From Archilochus colubris (taxonomy: Eukaryota > Chordata > Aves > Apodiformes > Trochilidae), in contig CM041092.1 of the NCBI GenBank assembly GCA_023079485.1, positions 8,569,127-8,633,126 on the forward strand: a stretch of 64,000 bases of DNA, given 5' to 3'. Of this stretch, positions 1 to 12,800 are shown piece by piece. Position 1 is the stretch's first letter, and every line of letters starts with the position of its first letter. The position numbers were made by a program, and so were the translations under genes. The notes below the pieces were generated by a model that saw nothing but the letters and a program-made list of their open reading frames with translations, ran no database searches and was not told the origin of the DNA.

Positions 1-1467
1 CAGCCTCAGGCCTTTCACTTAGTTCCAGTTTATTTCCTCTTTAGGAAAAAGCAGCATTTCTATCAACAGCCCATTAGATGTGTCAGTCAGATTTTCAAAC
101 AGGTACCAATGTATTCTGGAGAAAATACCTCCAGACCTCTGACTGGGTGGATGTTTTTGGAAACATGGGAATCTGCCCCTGGAGAACTTGAGCCAGGTTT
201 CAGCATGTTATAATCTCAGCACAGAGCACTCTGGGACACGATTTGAGGTTTTTATTCAGATATATTCAGCAAAGCCCAGGTTTGTTTTGCAATGTTTTGC
301 CTCTGTGTAAGCAGATATTTTTTGTTGCCTTCCAATGGCCAACCCAAAGGAAGCTAATGAAGCTTCCAAAAATATCAGCTATAACTGCAACAACAGTTCT
401 TATTTCCCCAGATGAACAGTTTCTGCTTGGAGCCCCTAGAAAAGCAAGTTTCATATGAAGCCTTGATTCAATGCATTTCCATAATACCATGAGGTATTAA
501 ATTTACCACCTTGACAGAATAATTTTGTCACTGCCAGTCAGAAGAAGAATGAAAACCAATATGTTACTTCTAAAATATCCCTAGGTGCCAGTCTGGAATT
601 GCAAAACAAAAAGAAAAAAACCAACCAAACAAGCTGTCTGTACTTTGTCTTTTGTGCCATCTTATTCTTTGTGAAGATGTATACACATATACATATATGC
701 ACACACATTTGTATTATTTTTCACCACTTCAGGAAAGAAATGGAAGCAAAATTTCTAAAATTAATCATTCCGTGAATTTAGCCATAACTTCTTATCTTAA
801 ATCTTAAGGAAAAACAAATGTATAATTAAGTGCTTAATCCAGGTTGCTGCCAAACTTTTGGTGACCAGGACTCCCATGAACTCTTTTTCTCCCATGATCT
901 GATAATGCTGAAGACCCAATTTCTTCATCAAAACTTTTTGGGAACTGCAGTCTCATGCCCCACCATCAGCTATCCTCTTTTAGAGGTCAGCTACTCAAAG
1001 AACTGAGTTCCCATGGCAAGATTTATGCAGACTTTAAACATGCAGAAAACCCAGCATGATGAGCACTTAGTGAGATGTGCTTATTAATTCACATTTGAAA
1101 ATTATAACTCGGTGAGAAGCCTTCAGAGGCTATATTACTATTTCAGATCCTATTTACTGTCAGAGAGCTGCCTCACTTTGACAGCTTCATGTGGGGTTTT
1201 TTGGGTGACTGCAGGAGTCAGAAGCATAAGAGCTTGTTGTCTGTTTCCTGGCACTGATCAGAGCTCTGGATGGCATATGGCAAATAAGAACATTCCAGAG
1301 AAGGGTTATTCTAAACCAAAATAATTGCTCAGCTTGACCTTCTTATAAGTTTGTTTTTCAAAACTGTCTGTCCTTGAATAATTACAGTATTCCTAACTTG
1401 GCAATCTTTTCCTACCAAAGATTCACTTTCTGATATGCATCATCCTTGCTACCACCCAGCTATTACA

Positions 1468-1530
1468 GAATCAATTGCAGCTTTACTGTAATTGGAAGAG
1501 GCAATTAGTCAAAGGGCTACAGCAATTAGA
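1468..1530. promoter_or_regulatory. candidate cis-regulatory motif cluster (homeodomain-type sites)
   Basis: Within about 60 bases there are four homeodomain core-type sites: CAATTG near 1472, TAATTG near 1489, and CAATTAG at 1502-1508 and again at 1523-1529. A CAAAG Sox/TCF-like core sits at about 1510. The two CAATTAG copies are 21 bases apart, roughly two helical turns. This density of spaced sites is typical of conserved non-coding developmental enhancers, but AT-rich DNA yields such hexamers often. Function is inferred only. Confidence 0.2.
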
Positions 1531-3120
1531 GGGCCTCTGCCTTTGCTTTCTAAAAGCCAGATGAAGAACTCTGTTTATGCTTTGCTCTTATGCCTTTAAA
1601 AGCTAAACAAATACTTTGATTCAAACTCATACAGATAACTCCATTTTCATGGGCTTTATCTATTGTTTATTTAAATAAGCAATCAAACAAAAAATCAGAA
1701 GAATTATTTTAAAAATTTGGTTTAAAAATTAACATTTGGTTATCTACTACCCTTTGATAGAAATAATTTTGAGAGGTTAATGATATAAGGTAGACAATGT
1801 TAGCCTGGTTACTAGAGGAAGAATAAGCAAAACAAAACAAATATCGTCAGTATAACCATCTACCTCAGCATCAGAAAATAAACAGCCCTTCTTTTAACTC
1901 AAATGCATTAACCATCAGACAACAATTTCAGGAGATGCAATGGCCAGGATAGGATAAAATCAGCATATTAGTATAACCCAGAGTGCTAAACTGTAAGGAT
2001 TCATTTCAGCTATGTCTCAGCCAAGGTTTCAAGAGATAACTCTCTGAGATCTTGATTTCAGCCTCTGGAAACAAAATTCCAGCCCAGGATAAATTGGTCT
2101 ATGCCCCAAAGGATTTGCTGAGGCAGATAAGGGGAAGCAAAACTTCCCTTTGTCCCCTCTTGACAACAACAACTTCTTTTTCTTGAAACAGGACTTAAGC
2201 TCTCAACCAGGATAATCTGAATATGTAGTAACTCTTTTTATGTCACACCACCATTTGGTTGTTCTTAAAAACTAATCTTAAAATTAGCCAGCAATTTGTT
2301 TTGACCCACTAATGTTTGAACCACTAATTTCTTTGTTCCTTAATAGGCAGAAGTTACACATGTTGGAATTTCATCAAACACCTGAAGTGAAAATGCCATG
2401 AAACATTCTTGGTAGCAATCTTTCCTCATAAAGAACAATCAAATACCTTGTTTTTATTAATGTGGGTAACAAAAGTGAGAAATCCACAACATTTTGACAT
2501 CACATCATGTAGCAATTTGAGGTTCAATCTGATTTAATCAAATGTAAGGTGATCAGCAAAGGATACTTAATTCAAGGAAAAAAATTGCTTTCCTGATCTT
2601 GTTGGGAGTTGGATATGACTATATAAATCATGTCAGAACACAGCATATTCAACTGTCAGTTCCCATTTTCTCCTGAAGATTTACTTGCTGAGAAAAGGGA
2701 AGGATTTGTTTCCACCAAAGCTGAAGCTAACTCAAAACTTTTATGCAATCTTCATATATGTAACTCCTCTGAATTTCCTCTAATGAATGTCTGGTTTTGA
2801 CACACTACTTCTCCAGAAATAGAAAATTACAGATGCCTGACAAAACCCCTGTCCGGGTGGACATAGTTACAAGTTACGTTGTGGAAATTGTATCATGTTT
2901 AAAAAAAAACAGTCCAGAGGTTGTAGTATTAAAAAATACAATTTTAGGTACTAAAATATCCTGAAAAATATATTCTTTGAAGCTTAATGATTATTGTTTT
3001 ATATAACTGATATTTCCTGTTTACTAGTAATACTGTGTCTTCAAGATAATTTATTCCATCTGATATAGCTCTCTGACCAAAAAACCCACATAATTTTTTA
3101 TTTTTTTTTTTAACAGTCAC

Positions 3121-3146
3121 ATCAGTAAGGCTTTTGCCTTACTGAT
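3121..3146. repeat. perfect 11-bp inverted repeat (hairpin) with 4-nt T loop
   Basis: The arm ATCAGTAAGGC at 3121-3131 is followed by TTTT and then its exact reverse complement at 3136-3146. The flanking bases do not extend the pairing, so the hairpin is 26 nt in total. That is too short for a typical microRNA precursor. It lies just downstream of a T-rich tract (about 3096-3111). It may be a small palindrome arising by replication slippage or a remnant of transposon termini; neither is shown. Confidence 0.7.
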
Positions 3147-4879
3147 TGGTCATAAAACATTCAATCCAAAGCATCAATAATTAATTAGGGCTGTCTGATC
3201 CATCAAAATGCAGATCACTAACTTGATCAAAGACCACTTTTGTAGGCATAAATTGTAGACAGTAGGAATCTTATATAGTATACATCTCATGGATGACATT
3301 TACCTTTACAAAGAGGGCTAATGTGTCATTTTGGATATGTATAATCACCACTATGAAAGTGTGGAAACTAGAATTCTGCATGGGAGTGACTGCTATGGAA
3401 CTGAACTTCATGTAATGGGATGTTCAGGGAATAATCATGGATGTCAAATCAACTGCTCTCAGCAATCCTTTTCCTCTCATTCCTAAGGAGCACAACAGGC
3501 TCAAGTGATGCTACCTGCTGATAAGGCATCACGGTGTTATGCACACACAAGCAAATCACTGCTCTCAGCTGGGTGATTGGATTGCCAGTGCAGGCCCATA
3601 ACACAGTTAATCTGATAAGGATTGAAATGAATCTTGAACAGGTGAAAAAAAAAACAGCTGCTCTTTGGAAAGATCTGGGACAAGATATGGTGTCATGAGC
3701 TGAAAATGCATCAGTAGCACCATCTTACTGTAAAACAAATAAGTCTTGCTGAAATATAGATATTTTCTGCTTGTAAGGCAAGCAAAAGAACTTCAGTCAT
3801 TTCAGCTTTGGTAAAACTTTAGGTAACGTGGTCCATGTTGGACACTGATGTACCAGATACATGCACAACTAGAGGGAATCCAGAGTTTAACAAAATCATT
3901 CTATGACTTGAAGATATTACTTGTGAGGTAAATCTGAAAGAACTGCTAATTGTTAGTCTAAAGATTTAACAGCTGAGTATGGGCAGTACAACACTCCTTA
4001 AAACATAAAAAAAAAGATGTTGTGAAGAGAAAATTCCTGTCTGTGTTATAAAGTGAGTATAGAAGCTGGGAACAGAGGAGTTGGGTACTGAGACAGATTG
4101 AAAGGAGAGTCAAACTTGTATCCTCAAAGTTCATAAGAGAAAATAAACTAATATCTGTGAAAAGGTATAGCTCTGGTAGCTCAACATGCAGTGTGAAACC
4201 CTTGAAGGTCCCTCTGATAAAACAGGGAAAACAATGATAGTGCCTTTGCCTCCATGAAATTTCCCTCTGTGGCACTTCCATCTGCTAGCATTGAATTGAA
4301 CTAAATTTGTGCAGCTGAAGACTGAATATGCTAAATATATTTTGCCTTGGCTAAAAATGCTTCAGCTACATTCATCAAAGATAATCTCAATGACATGATG
4401 GCAACTAAGACTGAATGACAGGAGATTATGTAGTTTGATTATAACAAAAAAATATAAAGATTGTCCCTTTCACGGAGGGATTGATAAAAATTCTATTAAA
4501 ACAGAATAAAAACAGACAAGTGAGGATTTTACCTTAGTAGAGGATACTGAAGTACAGAACAAATAAGTTCTTGTTCTATAAGTTATTAACTTATCCAAAG
4601 CCTGTAGCCATCAAAATACGACTTCACAATTATTGTTAGGACTCACAAATTACTGAGAATATGAGTTTAAGAAGTCCCCAAGGATTTCTGTTAATCAAGG
4701 AAAATTAGATTTTCTCTGAATAAATAATGATAAATCTAATCTAAGGTAAACACAAAGTCAGATGGAAAATCAGTACTTGAGAAAATTTCTCTCCTATGGG
4801 GGCAGTATTTCACCACAGCAAGGTGCTACAGATTTGGGTCCTCTGAACCCAACCAGCACATGTTTTGTATGTTTTGCAG

Positions 4880-4904
4880 CTTGCAGAAAAGCCTACATGG
4901 CCAG
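4880..4904 (+). other. candidate 25-nt micro-exon (unconfirmed)
   Basis: A good acceptor (T-rich tract ending TTTTGCAG at 4879) precedes a 25-nt segment that ends at a GTGAGG donor beginning at 4905. Read from its first base it encodes LAEKPTWP plus one leftover base. That leftover G is what the next candidate exon (5140-5213) needs to keep its only plausible frame open across the junction. The implied intron is 235 nt. No protein family was recognised. Splice signals of this quality occur by chance, so this is a weak call. Confidence 0.15.
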
Positions 4905-5139
4905 GTGAGGTAATAAGAAAAACATCTCTCTTCTTTGAAACTCCAAAAGACACACATCATTATATTGATCCCTGGGAGCATATAATGGACATGAAAAAGT
5001 CAATCTCATTTCATTCCTGAAAAGTGAACCAAGGCCATTGCCCCAGTTATTAACATTCCTGAAGAGTAAAGCTGGTCAGAGGGAACAAATTGGCATGGCC
5101 CTTTCTTATTACTTTCCTATTATTTGTTTACTATTGAAG

Positions 5140-5213
5140 GGAAATATCTCTATGCAACTGACAAAAGTGACAGCTTTTACAGCTACAAGAAAGTTCATCT
5201 TCCTAATGACAAG
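5140..5213 (+). other. candidate internal coding exon (unconfirmed)
   Basis: A long pyrimidine-rich tract (about 5100-5133) ends in TATTGAAG at 5139. A consensus donor AAG|GTAAGTG begins at 5214. The 74-nt segment has one protein-like frame, two bases in, giving 24 residues that start KYLYATDKSD and end KKVHLPNDK, rich in Tyr, Lys and Asp. The first-base frame is also open; the remaining one is stopped. The exon would end in phase 0. It joins in phase with the candidate micro-exon at 4880-4904. I do not recognise the peptide and no function is assigned. Confidence 0.25.
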
Positions 5214-6069
5214 GTAAGTGATATGATCCTAAACCATCCCAGGGCAACAATTACAGCTGCATTCCCACAGCAATACAGATGCCAAGTTTCAGTCATCTGA
5301 GATGGAAAATCTGAAAGTTTCCTTAAACTTGGAGCCACTACCTAAGTCCAGAGCAGAATGCTAAAGGTTCTTCTCAAATCTTTTTTACACAAGCATGAGA
5401 GGTGAGTTTCAACAGAGTCCATGGCATAAACAGTTACTCATCACCAAGAGGAAACAAAGCATGGACTTTTTCCTTCATTCCTGACAAGTCAGTAACATCT
5501 AATCAGGGAAAGCTAATAATAACTGAGAAAGAAGTTGTCAAGATCTGCACAACCATTACATCTCTCACGGCTGAAAACCTGTGGCATCTTCTCAAATTCT
5601 AAATGCATGGAGATGCAGCAGAGTCTCCTAATTCTGTACCTGCATGACCATCTCTAGCCAAATGCCCAAAATATAATGTAGTAAAAATGTAATAAAAATC
5701 AAGTCTGTCATGGCTCTGAATCTCTGCAGAGCAACAGGGCAGGAAAACAGGTGGTGGGTACAGTCCCATCCCTCACAAATAAGCACAGAGATGACACTAC
5801 AAAAGTTATAAGAGGTCTTCTTCAAAGCTGAAGTGAAACATCACTTCCCATGGTGGTCAGGCATGAAGCTTTTACAGGATTCAAAGCCTTCTGTGCCTAT
5901 TAGATTTTAAGCCATTCTTCCACCAGTATATATACATTTCTCTAACAAACATTAATTCCAAAATAAATCTATTAAAATGCAATCGTTACCTTTCCTTCCC
6001 CTGCCCCAGCTTTTCCCCTTCTACTCTTTCTTTCAGAGAATCCACAATGTTCAATCTGTCATTAGTTTC

Positions 6070-6083
6070 ATTTCCATGGCAAC
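6070..6083 (-). promoter_or_regulatory. RFX X-box-like site
   Basis: Read on the minus strand the 14 bases are GTTGCCATGGAAAT. This matches the classical RFX-family X-box inverted repeat (GTTGCC AT GG-A-AC type) at all but the last position. The surrounding 6041-6120 sequence has several TCATTAG/TTTAATT-like motifs, in keeping with a regulatory element. RFX binding is inferred from the motif only. Confidence 0.3.
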
Positions 6084-8029
6084 AAATGGGATGACATAAA
6101 TAGTGTTTAATTCAAGGACAGAGTGGTAGGAAACAGATTCTGAAGGAGAGAATTCTTCCTCAAAGACAAATATCAAAGATAATTGCAAAGGGAACACAGA
6201 AAATTACTTACTAAGTTAATTTTATTTTATATACACAGAAGTTTGCTTTTCTTCACAAAGGACATTCTCACCTTGAAAAGCTGAATGCTCAGAGTCAGGT
6301 TCATGGGCAAAAATGATTTAATATTCTAATATTTATCTCATTTACCTTGATTACATGACATGCATCTTCTTCCTTATCAGCTGATAAGCTAGTTTATATT
6401 AAAATATAAGAAGATGCTCTGCTTGATTATTCTCAGTGGCATCTGCATATTTCAGTAGACTGTAGGGTAACACAATTTATGAGAACAGAAAACAGGCATA
6501 TTTACAGGATAGATTCCAAGACTCCTTACAAACAAGGCTGGATCCAAAAGCCAATTGAATCCTTGCTGCCTAATATCTGCTTACAGCTTGGTGCATCCTC
6601 CAAGTTCTTGAAGTCCCAGAGAGATGCTCCCAAAAGCATCATGAGAGACACATGCAAAAAAATGTCAGCATTTATCCTTATCTCCCCAGTGCAGTAGAGC
6701 ACCTTAACCAGCTTTCACTTGACCTGGACCCTCTTGTGGATGTGAAAATACATAAACTGGAAAACAACATGATTTTCTATCACTGAAAATACTCAAAACT
6801 TTTACAAAAATGCTTTAATAGCCAAGAGAAAAATAAAACAATTAAAATGTTAATTAATATTTGTTTATAGGAACATTTTAACATATATTCTTTCCAATCT
6901 GGGAAGACTGATGGTTATTGATTTAACCATATCTTTCCTCAATTTCTAACATAATGCTGGATCAATGGAAAAAGTTAAAAAATTGAAGTGCAGAAAAGTC
7001 TCATGGACTCCTCAGGGACATGAACAGGCAGAGAGCAGCTGACATGATGGGGATACAGGTGGTACTGTGAACATGAATGACACTAAGATGTTGCTCATCT
7101 GCACAACAAATAACAACAAAGAGGAGAAAAAAACCCAACCATCAGCAGAGTTGGTGTTTTTTTCTTCCCTAAAATAGTGTTTATCTCTACTACTTTCCTG
7201 TAGCACATTTGGGTTTAGCAGTCAATAAACAGAAATCCAATGCAACTTAGAGCAAAAGCACGGCTGTATTTTTCCTAACCATTCAAAATTAACCAGAGAC
7301 TGCAAACACAGCTCACTTAGGATGCATGCTCTAATGGCAACCTAAAGACTTCTGTCAAGCTATTAACCATGACTGAGGGGAAAAAAAAGAAAAAAAAAAT
7401 AGTCTATCTCACACTAAAAAACAGCATTAAGAAAGCATTAGTGTGGTGCCACCAGCTGAGAAAAGTGATAAAAGGAACACATAAAAGCACACATTATACA
7501 GTCTTTCTAGGGCTTAGGTACAACAAGATACCTACTTTAATTCTTTCTTAATGTGCCGTGCCAGGGACTCAGAGGGCAAATGGCAGGGTTTTGCCCCACT
7601 ACATGTCTCCTTTGATGGTGCTTTGTACCTCAGCCCTATTGTTCCTCTTACTACAGAGTTTGTGTTTCCAAATTCACATTTCTGTAGAAAATAGAGCAAA
7701 GAAAAAATAAAGAATTGTGAGAGCATTCAAGGTAATATTTGAACCTGCCTCTGAAGTTTTGAGGGAGTGAAAGGGACTAGTGGGAGTTTCACAAGGAAGT
7801 TCATTGGAAGCCTTATTTAACTGGAAAATAATTGGCATTTCATGAAACTGGGGACAAAAACAACCTTCTTAAGAAATCCTCCAGTAAGATAAAATTTGTC
7901 TAAACATACAGTGTCTCAACAGTCCCTGCACAATAAAAGCAGAAATGATAGTCATGTGAAAATATGTTGTATGGAATAGCTCGAATTCTGTTTATAAATC
8001 AAATTTTACTGGGTTTTTTGGTTTGTGGC

Positions 8030-8053
8030 TTTTTTTTTTTTTTTTTTTTTTTT
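8030..8053. repeat. homopolymer T(24) tract
   Basis: Twenty-four uninterrupted T residues flanked by GGC on both sides. It could be a mononucleotide microsatellite or the poly-A tail of a minus-strand retrocopy. No retrocopy body was recognised on the adjoining side, so slippage is the simpler reading. It is likely to be length-polymorphic. Confidence 0.8.
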
Positions 8054-11000
8054 GGCTTCACTTCTGTAGAAGTATGTTTCTGCAGAAGTGTTAAGAAGAA
8101 AGTCAAAATGGTTTTTACTGCTTCAGAAATGCCTAAAGCAAATCACATGGTGTATTGCAAGAAAGCTCACAGAAAGCTCACATGGTATTAGAACCATTTT
8201 ATTTCAACACATGGAAAAGATACATATATTCCCTGTGTTCTGTCATTTAGATCTCAGTGATTCTTTTGTTTTCTCTAGTGTTTTTTTTTAATCATTCACA
8301 GTCTGTGAGCAACCTAAATAATCCCCTATAAAATGGTTTGAGAAAAGTCATCTCTGTCATGCTTCTTGCACCCTAGGGGCTGCATCATTGCTCTGCCCAT
8401 AGTTAATCAAAAGACAAAAAATACTGCAATATTAGTTTGCATTCATCTGTCACTGATATGAACAAGAATCCCACCTATCAAAAATTAAGCCTTAGTTCAC
8501 TTCTGTTTTGTTTCTGATATAACTAAGCTGGAATCAACACTTTTCTACTGACATCAAACCAGCAAAGGAGTCGAGCTTTTCCCCTCTATTTGGAAAGAGG
8601 TGAAACAACCAAATGCACAGGTTAAAGTTTCTTTCTAGAGGTTAAAAGCAAACGTCTAAGTTCCTGGCACCACTCCAAGTGATCCATATCAAGTGACTCA
8701 GTCTGAAATATACAATACTTGATTGACTACTTCCTTGGAAGGTGCATTGGGAAGTCTTCATGCATCCAGACCATAAAACCTGGGCTAGTCACTTCAACCT
8801 CAGAATGGATTTTTGACCTTTTTTCAAATAATTCACTGAGTGACTAGGAGAATGCCTCTCTCCATCATAAACAAGAATTTACAGCACAAACACAGGCAGA
8901 GTCTTCAAAGGGAATTCGGTCAGACCAAGGGTAGGAAGTTTTTATACCTAAGCTTGACAGCAGATGCAGTCATAATGCCAACCAGCACACACAGTTTGTT
9001 ACCTGATCTTCCTTCCAAGTCCTCTAGAGTAGTCACACAAAACTGGTACTAAAAACAGGCAAAATGTATCTTTAAGCTGAAATTTCCTAAAATACAGGTG
9101 AACTTTGGAATCTGTTTCTTCCCTCAAAGGAAGTTTAATTGTATTTACACACAAAGTTACAAGGAAATCATTCAAAATTAAGCAACATGCTTAAATAAAA
9201 TGCATATATATGTTTAATAGGCTATGAATAACATTCCCAAGACTACACATGATTGAACATTTAATCTAGAGAGCTTCCATTTCCTCATCAAACTAAGCTC
9301 AGGTTTCGTTATTGAAGAGGTAGAAAACAAGATTAATGGTTGGATGACTTGCGAGTTATTTTTAGCCTCCCTCTCACTGTACTGGTATTGTCTGCTCATA
9401 TTGTTTAAAGCAAAATGATACTTCATATGAAATACATTTGGTTACCATAATTAAACAATTTTCAGAATGAAAGAATGTACATCAACTATCATTTACTACT
9501 AAAAAGTTTCACATTGCAGCTTTTTGCTGAGATATTCAGAATGATCCAGAGGATGCACTGGTGTCCTAATTAATTTTAATAAAATATATGTATCTAAATC
9601 ATACATCTAAACTCCAAGATTGTTTGTGATCAATTCATATTTTTTCCTAATGACACATCTTTACTCTTTTAAAGATGTAAACTAATTTGGTTATTTAATA
9701 ATATCTCCTTAAATTCATGTTGCTAGAGAGAATCAAAGAAAATGCAATACTACTATGTTATCTGTATGCAACACAGGGGGAGAATGCTTTGTCAGTGCTT
9801 TGTCACATTGTAGAACAGCAAAAAAGCCTTATTTCTAATTAAAAATTATTATTAGGAGATACCAGCAGATTCACAGACCAAAACAGCAGAGATTATTTAG
9901 TTTTTAAAGTCATCATTGAATAATTAATTTCTTTCAAAATTAAGCAAAATAATTCTGTTAATCAGTGAGACTAGATTTGTCAGTTCCTACAGTCTTTTTA
10001 ATATTTCACATTTCTGTGGGTAGATTATCAAGAAAATCAAACTGTATCAGCAACATCATAATTTGTAACTAAATGTCAATTGATAGTGACTGTAAATAAT
10101 GAAATAATTGGTGGGTCAGATTGAAATACAGGCAAATACTTCACTACATACTCCTTTGAGCTAAATAGAATACAAAAACACTAGGGAAAAAAATTATATC
10201 CATGTAACTTTGAAACCTATACATATATGATTATCATTCCATGACTTTTTCAGGGAAAAAAAAACCAAAAAAAATTCCCCAAATTGAATCTTTTTTCTTT
10301 AATTACATTTCAAATTTATTTGTGAGTAGAACTTGGCAAGTTTTACACTAAAAAGAGAGCATTTCAAGTCTCACCAACTACAGGGAGTAATTAATACTCA
10401 AAACATTTCAGCAAATTAGTAGTACATTTACTCTGATGAGGCATTAGGGGTTACTAAGAACTGGTCAGATATGAAACAAAGGATGCTTTCCATTTAGAGC
10501 ATCATGAACAAGCCATGACAAGAGAGTTTGAACACCCCTCCAACTTGCTTTTTAATCAGTGCATTAGAGACCACTTCAGATTCCTTTATTAAGGACTTCC
10601 TCAGTTTAAAGCTTAACTCAGCTTAACTTGTGAACACCCTGTCTATTCAGTGTCTGTCTTGCTATTGCTATCTTTCCTCTGCAATATAATATAATAATGT
10701 CACGTCAAGGTAATCAAGGCCTTACCATGCTAGGTGCTAATAATTAAATTGATGGCAAAAGAGAAAACACCAAGTGATCTGACTGCCTTTTTAGAGAATG
10801 GAGGGGGGGAAATGATCTTTTTATGTCAAATACTTTGTGCCTTTTAAAGACAGTCCTGTGTAGATGAAAGCTAAAGGATGCTCCCACATTTAGGCAATTG
10901 GTGAAATAAATGAGGTAAGATAAAGGCAAAGGACAGACAGAATTAAAGGAAGTCTTTCAAGTGTTTTTCCATCCCTGTAATTAACCAGAGTGCCAAGTGT

Positions 11001-12755
11001 TCAGCAGGAAAGGGTGCACATTTGATCTGTGATCACCTCTGCATCTCTTAGCAGCACAACGAAGTGAAGTTTTCAGCTTCAGAAGCTTCACTGTAAGGTA
11101 ACCCAAATGTCACCTATAGTATCAGAAATAGAAGATGGAAGTCAAAGGGAAACCCAGCCTGCTGCATGCGTGTGCTGAATGGTTTAGTCAGAAGAGGTGA
11201 ACCCTTAAAAGAACATCTGGAAGAGAGAAAAAGATGTCAGAAGCACTATTAGAAGATGATAGGTTAAGTCTCTCCTTTTTCACATGATGCTTTAAAGGGC
11301 TTGATCCAGAGCACACCAAAGTCAAAGAAATATTCCACTGACTTCTGAAGCTTAACCCAGGGACTGATCAAGTTGTGAACTGCCTTGTGAACTCAGGCTT
11401 TTATTTCTAATCCTTCCATTTCTAATCAGGCTTACAAATGTTGCCTGTTGGGTTGTTCTGTACCACTGACTTACAAAGAATGGCAATAGATAGGATGGAA
11501 CAACAACACCCCTCCAGGTAAAATCATACAGCAAGTTGACTAAAAATTATTACATTTGTGGCCCAGAGGTCCAGATTGGCACCAGTCTAAGGTCTTATAA
11601 TTCAGGTAACTTCAATATTACTGTCTGATGCCTGAGTTGCTGAGCAAAAAGTACATGAAGTGATGTGTGGGCTCACAGCCACCATAAAATGTTAGCTGAC
11701 AGCTAGAGGTTGCACTAATTTGCATTGGTAGGCTGGGAAAAGTTAAATCTATTTGCTCTAATTCTCAGAAAGAGAAGAATAAATAAAGATTTTTTTTTTT
11801 ATTTTTTTTTTAGGGCTTCTTAGGTCCCAGTTATAACCTTGGCTGGGAAAGCTGTGAATGCTCCTGTAGAAATTGTTTCTCAGACTTCAGTGATGCAGGA
11901 GAGGATTTGGCTGCAATGTAAATGTAAATAACAGCACACTTTGGTTCTTGAGAGTTTTTTATTATGATAGAGCATCACCAGAAAAAGAAAACAAAACCAA
12001 AATAATACCAGCTTAATTGTGGTATTTCTTTCCAAGGGTCCAGCTATGCATTTTCTTCCCTCTTCAAAACCTTGCTCCTGAAAAAGCATGAGTAACCCTA
12101 ACTAATTCACAGCAGTTAATAAAATCATTGATTGAAAAAAGTTTATTAGAGTTGTATGATGTACTAATAATAGAATTATTGAAATTATTAAGGTTATTGG
12201 CAGAATTAAAGGTCTGACTGAGGAAAGACAGCCTGTAGTATTTTGATATTAGCTTTGCCTCTGGATGGAAATAAATTTTTGCCTTGCTAGATTTTAGGAT
12301 ATGCTGTCTAAAGGTCAAGTCAAAGGCTATTCAACTATTACCAATATTCCAACACATTCTAATAGACAATTTATGAGACACTGTAAAGGTTTTACTTCAA
12401 AAAGTTTGGCAGCTTTTGACTCCATCCAGCCTCCACTGTGCCAGAACTTTATGGACTATTTATCTTCCCTCAGAATCTATGGATTTGTTATCAGCCTATT
12501 TGTCTGCATCCTTATCTCCCTGTCCATGCTGGTATCTTGATTGAGACAGATTCTGGTCACTGTAGATTGTCCTACTCATAGTAACTTTAGGATTATTTGC
12601 TATACTATGTATGCATGAAACCCAAGGAGAGAGAAGCCTGGTAGACAGAGATGAAACTGTGGTTTAGGAGTACAGCTGGGGCAATGGTTAGCTCACAGCT
12701 AACCATTGACACAGCAAAGACAAAGGCAATCCCAGGTAAGCTTTTGGTAACAGGT

Positions 12756-12800
12756 AAAAAACAAACAAAACAAAACAAAAAGAAACCCAAACAAAAAAAC
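12756..12800. repeat. A-rich CAAA-type low-complexity tract
   Basis: Runs of A broken by single C residues (ACAAACAAAACAAAACAAAA-like). Similar tracts lie at 14749-14780 and 43358-43408. These are simple repeats and carry no coding meaning despite the Lys/Asn/Gln-rich frames they create. Confidence 0.7.

Larger units (their letters stand above)
1..4879. other. non-coding stretch, no gene recognised
   Basis: AT-rich sequence with only short chance reading frames and no recognisable domain. It contains a mixed TA/CA low-complexity patch around 675-715, a cluster of homeodomain-type sites at 1468-1530 and a perfect hairpin at 3121-3146, each described separately. No CR1, LTR or SINE end was recognised here. 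It is probably intergenic or intronic; which of the two cannot be decided from sequence alone. Confidence 0.6.

Noticed and set aside
3121..3146. Hairpin considered as a microRNA precursor.
   Set aside because: At 26 nt with an 11-bp stem it is too short, and the flanks do not extend the pairing.
3958..4281. 107-codon minus-strand frame with hydrophobic and Leu-rich parts.
   Set aside because: No recognisable family. Its hydrophobicity follows from a purine-rich + strand.
8030..8053. T24 run considered as the tail of a minus-strand retrocopy.
   Set aside because: No recognisable transcript-like body or target duplication was found beside it.
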